64,000 nucleotides of DNA. Origin: Reutealis trisperma (Eukaryota; Streptophyta; Magnoliopsida; Malpighiales; Euphorbiaceae). The stretch spans positions 9,441,501-9,505,500 of the forward strand of contig CANTUT010000019.1 in the NCBI GenBank assembly GCA_947687605.1. The letters are read 5' to 3'. Made by a program: the position numbers and the translations under genes. Shown piece after piece: positions 59,817 to 64,000 of the stretch (position 1 is its first letter; each line of letters starts with the position of its first letter). The notes beneath the pieces are model-generated. The model was not told where the DNA came from. It did no database searches and worked only from the letters and a program-made list of their open reading frames with translations.

Positions 59817-62512
59817 TTACAGATAATTTGATTCCTTCAAAGCTCGTATCATTAATGAAGCTGCAGAATTTTCTGCATCTTTTATTCTCAATTTTTCTTC
59901 TCCCATCATATAGAGCACACCATCTACAGTCGCAATCTGAGCTGAACATACAAATTTCTTCTCATGTGCAGGACCTGTTTCTTTCTCGATGCTGCATGTT
60001 AAAGCAAAGAAAACAAACATCATAATTTAATATTTACAATATAGATAGAAAAGTGGAACATTGATAAGAGACACTTGTTTAGAAAAAGCAAAGAAAGAGG
60101 TGAAAATTATATATCCATGGTTGGCGGGGCAATGCATGTGACTTATCAAGTAGCAAATTCTCAGTCGCTATTGTATTATAACCTTCATATAGTTTTTACT
60201 TGCCAAATGAATAAAATCATAACTAAAAATAACAATAAGCAGATCATCTAACTGTAGTCAAGGAAAATTAGACTTGATAATTATTTTGATTCAATTTAAT
60301 TCTTAATTATGAAATTTGGCCTTTTCTTATAAATTTTCAATTTAGAAATTCATGGTTGGTTTTAGTACTATTTAGGAATTTTCATTATAAGTAGAAATAT
60401 TTTAACACTGGCTTCTTTCTTCCCTATTTATTTTGTTGCAGTAGTATTAATTAAATCTCTATAAATACCTATGTAATTCATATTTTTCTTGAGGTTTTGG
60501 AACGGAATAATAAGAACTTAATTTGAAATGCTTCTTGTCCAGTTTTCTTTCTTCTGTATTTCTAGTTTTTCAAATTGAATTCATGATTAAAAATTAAATT
60601 AAAAAATTCGATCAAAGTAACTCTTGAATCTTGTACTCTCAATAGATGAATTTGCAAATTTTCTGCATTGATGTTAATTAAGAAATGTTGTTCCAGCAGT
60701 CTGATACATTTTCTACCCCCTTATGTTATGGTCCTAGGAGACAAGAAATGAATTGCCTGAAAAAGAAACCAATTATTTACAGAGCTTTTCTTTTTAGAGT
60801 CACAGAACCTTTCTCAAAGCCTTGAAACCTTTTACGTATGTTCATCCCCCACACTCTTACCCCAAATACCATCCCGCCAAATCAAACATCTCAATAACTT
60901 ATCTAATTCCAATTTACCTCTCCCGCCATTTTACTCCCCTATGAACCTACAAAAGCATATTGGAAGATCATTTGTAAGTAGGAATTTCTTAGGGCCAAAA
61001 TAAGGGATTTAAAGTTAGAATCAACAGTATACTAATCAAATAAGCATACAAAGCCAATATCAAATCATCTTCACCTTTGGATCACAGCAAAACATTAGGT
61101 CATATGCATATGATTTTAAACTCACAGACCTCTCGTGGAAGCTACATCTTCACATTACATATCTTCTCTGTGAAACTGAATATGCGAGTTCATAAAAGTA
61201 GTTCTAACGAAAAATAGCCAAATCTCAAAAGACATAAAGAGTATCAAACCATGAAGCAAATATAATGCAGGCAATAGGCATCTAACTTGCGAATATTTTC
61301 ACGCATCTAAGGATGAATGTTTAATGTGTTGCAAATAGAAAAGAATACCTGTAACTTGGTTTCGGCCATTTTTTCTTGCCACAGAGTTCATGTAACTTCT
61401 GTTTTGCTCCTTCAATCTCAAATGGCCCATTGATGCTATCCAAGACATTAGAAAGACCAACATTAGAAGGCATTGAATGTGATAATTTTAGCAAAGCCCC
61501 CTTGGCAGCATTAAGCTTTGCAATTTCTTTTTGCTCAGAAGAACCAGAGACAACAAATTCACCATCAACATATACACTAGCAATACTTTTTGATTCCTTT
61601 TTCCAGTGTATGATATCAACTTCTTTCCCTTGCTTTTGGCACAGCTCAAACAACATTGTAACTGGTTGCGGTTGCTGCTGCAAGTCTTCAAGGGTAACAA
61701 TGGGCTCTAAAAGACCCCTAAATATCTAGAAATTCAACAAGATTCCAAAATCCCTTATATCCAATTGTTAAAGAAATAATCTGAATTCAATCAACAATAA
61801 ACAGCAAACTACGCACCACCCATAACCTTTGAAGATCATAATTGATATCAACACAGACTGCAGCAGCCACGGACTCCACAATATCAGCAAGAATTTTAGG
61901 TGCTTTCACCGATCCGCCATGAGCAACAGCATCATTTTCTTCACTCACCGCATCAGTAAATTCCCTAACCTATATAAATTAACAAAAAACAAAAAAAAAG
62001 TTAAAAATCAAACTACAAAAGATTTCCGATCTTTTACCTAATTTTACCTTATCATCAAGAGAAGCAGCATTATGCCTCACAAACCGGTAAAGACCATGCT
62101 TGATCGCAACTCGCGCGAGTTTCTCCGTGCTGATATTAGCGGCACGCAGCAGAGACAACTGACCAGGATCGAGCTGAGGATAAGCTAAAAAAATATGAAT
62201 ACTGAAGACAAATCCAAGAGCGGCGTCGCCGAGGAACTCGAGACGCTGATAAGAGGCAGAGTCGTCATAAGAGGAGTGCGTTAAAGCTTCCTCGAGAAGA
62301 CGCTTGTTTTTAAAAGAGTAGTTTAAGATTCTTTCAACGGCAGAGACTGATGCTTCCATGTCGGTTGACGGCGTCAATGAAGGAGGTTCAGCGTTGATCA
62401 TAGAAGGAGTAGTGGTGGTGGTGGTGTCCGGTGGTGGTGGTGGTGGTGGCGTGAAGAGTTCGGAGTAACCATGGGTAAGGAAATTGTAGTAATGATGGAG
62501 AAAGCGGTCCAT
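59817..62512 (-). CDS. RTL2: Ribonuclease III-like protein 2 (RNase III domain plus two dsRNA-binding domains)
   Basis: Four exons: 62512-62048, 61969-61817, 61725-61349, 59991-59817; 1170 nt, 389 residues, close to the length of Arabidopsis RTL2. Order: a variable, Pro/Thr-rich N terminus with PPPPPPPDTTTTTT; an RNase III domain at about 55-205, with LNYSFKNKRLLEEALTHSSY, the signature RLEFLGDAALGFVF, and LADIVESVAAAV; dsRBD1 at about 225-300 (MLFELCQKQGKEVDIIHWKK); dsRBD2 at about 315-387 (LHELCGKKKWPKPSY, DAENSAASLMIRALKESNYL). The Glu and Asp of LEFLGD and the Asp and Glu of LADIVE, the metal ligands, are retained; the usual Glu two residues before LEF is Gln. RTL2-type enzymes cleave dsRNA, including pre-rRNA 3' spacer. 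The last intron is 1357 bp. Exon 2 may end at 61820 instead, dropping one Val. Confidence 0.93.
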
Positions 62513-64000
62513 TGATGAATAATAACTAATAAGAGCAGGTGTTTTCAGAGCCTGAAGTGGAGAGTGAGTTTATGAAGGAAGGGGAGCGAGTTGACTGACG
62601 AGTCGAGAACTGTTACTTGCTACCTTGATAAATTTAAAAAAATGTAGAGCGTAATCCAATAACCCTACACGCGTGGTGCGAGTGTGACACTTGCAATGTA
62701 CAGCCATTACTAGAGTAGCATTATGGAAGGAAACTAGATTCATACCCGAGATTTCCAGCGGAATTATTTATTTTATAATATATTATAAATTCATATATGT
62801 AAATAATAAATTAAATTATGATGAAAAGATACTATATATGTAATATTAAATAAATATATAATCAAAATAACCCATATCATTCAATTTTGTCAAAAAATAA
62901 ATTAGTAGAGATCGTTGAATTTAGATTTAAATTTATAGATTATACAATTAAATATTAATTAAATTTCTATTGAAAATAAATTTATTATTATAAGACGAGT
63001 TGATTACTTTTATAAGAATAAATTTATTGTAACATATTTTAGAAATTTAATATAAATAAATGAAAAAAATTCAATATGACCGAAAATATAGAAAATACCT
63101 TTTCAAAACTATCTTTACAAAATGGAAAACAATAATAATGAGACTTTGATATATTTTAAGAAATAAGGATATTTGATATGCAAATTTATTCCATGCGGTG
63201 ATACTCAAAACATTTTTACTTATTCGAATAAAATAACATTAAAATCATTTAAGTTAAATTGAATAAATATAAGCATAAAAAATTGAAGTTTTATGGGGAT
63301 TTAACAATCACTTCTTAATAAAAATAGGGGGTTTCTTTAATTCTAAAATTGCAGTTTTATTTCAGTTTTTTTTTTCTCTTGAATATAAGCTCAAATTTAG
63401 ATTAAAATTTTCTCCTTAATTTCAAATTCTACATATTAAGTATTTGTTATGAGATTAATTTTGCGAATGTTTTATTGGTTAAATAAAATTGCAGATATAA
63501 TCTATAGCTATGAAAATATTTATACTTCTCTTCTTTAAACTCATTAATTTTTTGAGAGAAATTTTAAAGTTTCTTTTATTTCAATGATTTTATATTTAAT
63601 AGCTCTATTTTAACATTTTTAACAATCAAAACATATCAAACTAATAATAATTATAAGACATTGAATCAAATTCATTACAGAGTTAAAGCATATATGTCAA
63701 AGTAAAGACCCTATGATTATAAAAGGATATAATATTAAGTTTAAACTCATAATTCATAAAAAATAAATGAATAATTGACAAAAAAAATTACAAAAATGAT
63801 AAATTGTAACTTGCAAAAAAAAAAAAAAAAATTACAAAGTCATTGAATTATGTATCATAGTCCTACAAAATAATATACATAATAGGTAAATAAAATACGT
63901 AATACATATTAACAGGAGAAAAACCACAAAATTTTATTTGAAGGACTAAAATTAATAAGAGAATAATAAAAAAAAAAGTAGAATGTTAATCTTTTAAAAT
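62513..64000. other. RTL2 promoter side and AT-rich intergenic DNA
   Basis: 62513-62640 is the presumed RTL2 leader and promoter, without an obvious TATA box. From about 62760 to the end the sequence is AT-rich with homopolymer runs and no supportable gene. Confidence 0.6.

Noticed and set aside
1..64000. CRISPR arrays, operons, ribosome binding sites
   Set aside because: The sequence is plant nuclear DNA with spliceosomal introns; the repeat arrays at 36-38 kb have variable arms and AT spacers and are not CRISPR.

Overview
The window is nuclear DNA of a flowering plant, almost certainly a eudicot and possibly a rosid; the species cannot be fixed from sequence alone. Evidence: compact exons in very AT-rich DNA, short GT-AG introns, plant-specific families (STIG1, DUF4408/DUF761, GT61, GDP-L-galactose phosphorylase with its conserved leader ORF, plastid aspartate carbamoyltransferase), and many small MITE-like repeats.

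Layout, left to right: the 3' end of a GH9 endoglucanase gene (+, 72-1079); a tandem pair of small two-exon LEA-like genes (-, 1862-3074 and 4079-4719), the first of which looks damaged; an intron-bearing pseudogene of the molybdopterin-synthase sulfurtransferase MOCS3/CNX5 (+, 7040-9109); PYRB, five coding exons (-, 9623-11893) with a leader intron; a STIG1-type secreted protein with long His/Pro-rich arms (-, 14013-14726); a small bL31-like ribosomal protein (-, 15864-16070) with a leader intron and telo-box; about 5 kb of repeat-rich DNA; GDP-L-galactose phosphorylase (VTC2/GGP type, seven exons, -, 22036-24073) preceded by the conserved ACG-initiated regulatory uORF (24216-24398).

From about 25 to 40.9 kb the window is mostly intergenic. 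It holds Stowaway and other MITEs, a likely solo LTR (32022-34649), two arrays of hairpin-containing short repeats (36450-37260 and 37555-37800) and a trio of tandem palindromic elements (39871-40258). Genes resume with a DUF212 membrane protein (+, 40974-44650), directly followed by an intron-bearing pseudogene of condensin subunit CAP-H (+, 45372-49495). A DUF4408/DUF761 membrane protein (+, 53192-53779), a broken GT61 glycosyltransferase fragment (+, 58680-59164) and the RNase III-like protein RTL2 (-, 59817-62512) complete the window.

The genes are independent loci, not an operon or an obvious metabolic cluster. Multi-exon genes were assembled by joining open frames at GT-AG sites that keep phase; each joined exon set sums to a whole number of codons. 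The most noteworthy signals are the two-tier uORF arrangement of the GGP leader, the LEA-like tandem pair with a mutated splice acceptor, the two duplicated intron-retaining pseudogenes, the duplicated splice donor in the DUF212 gene, the STIG1/proline-rich chimera and the hairpin repeat array.
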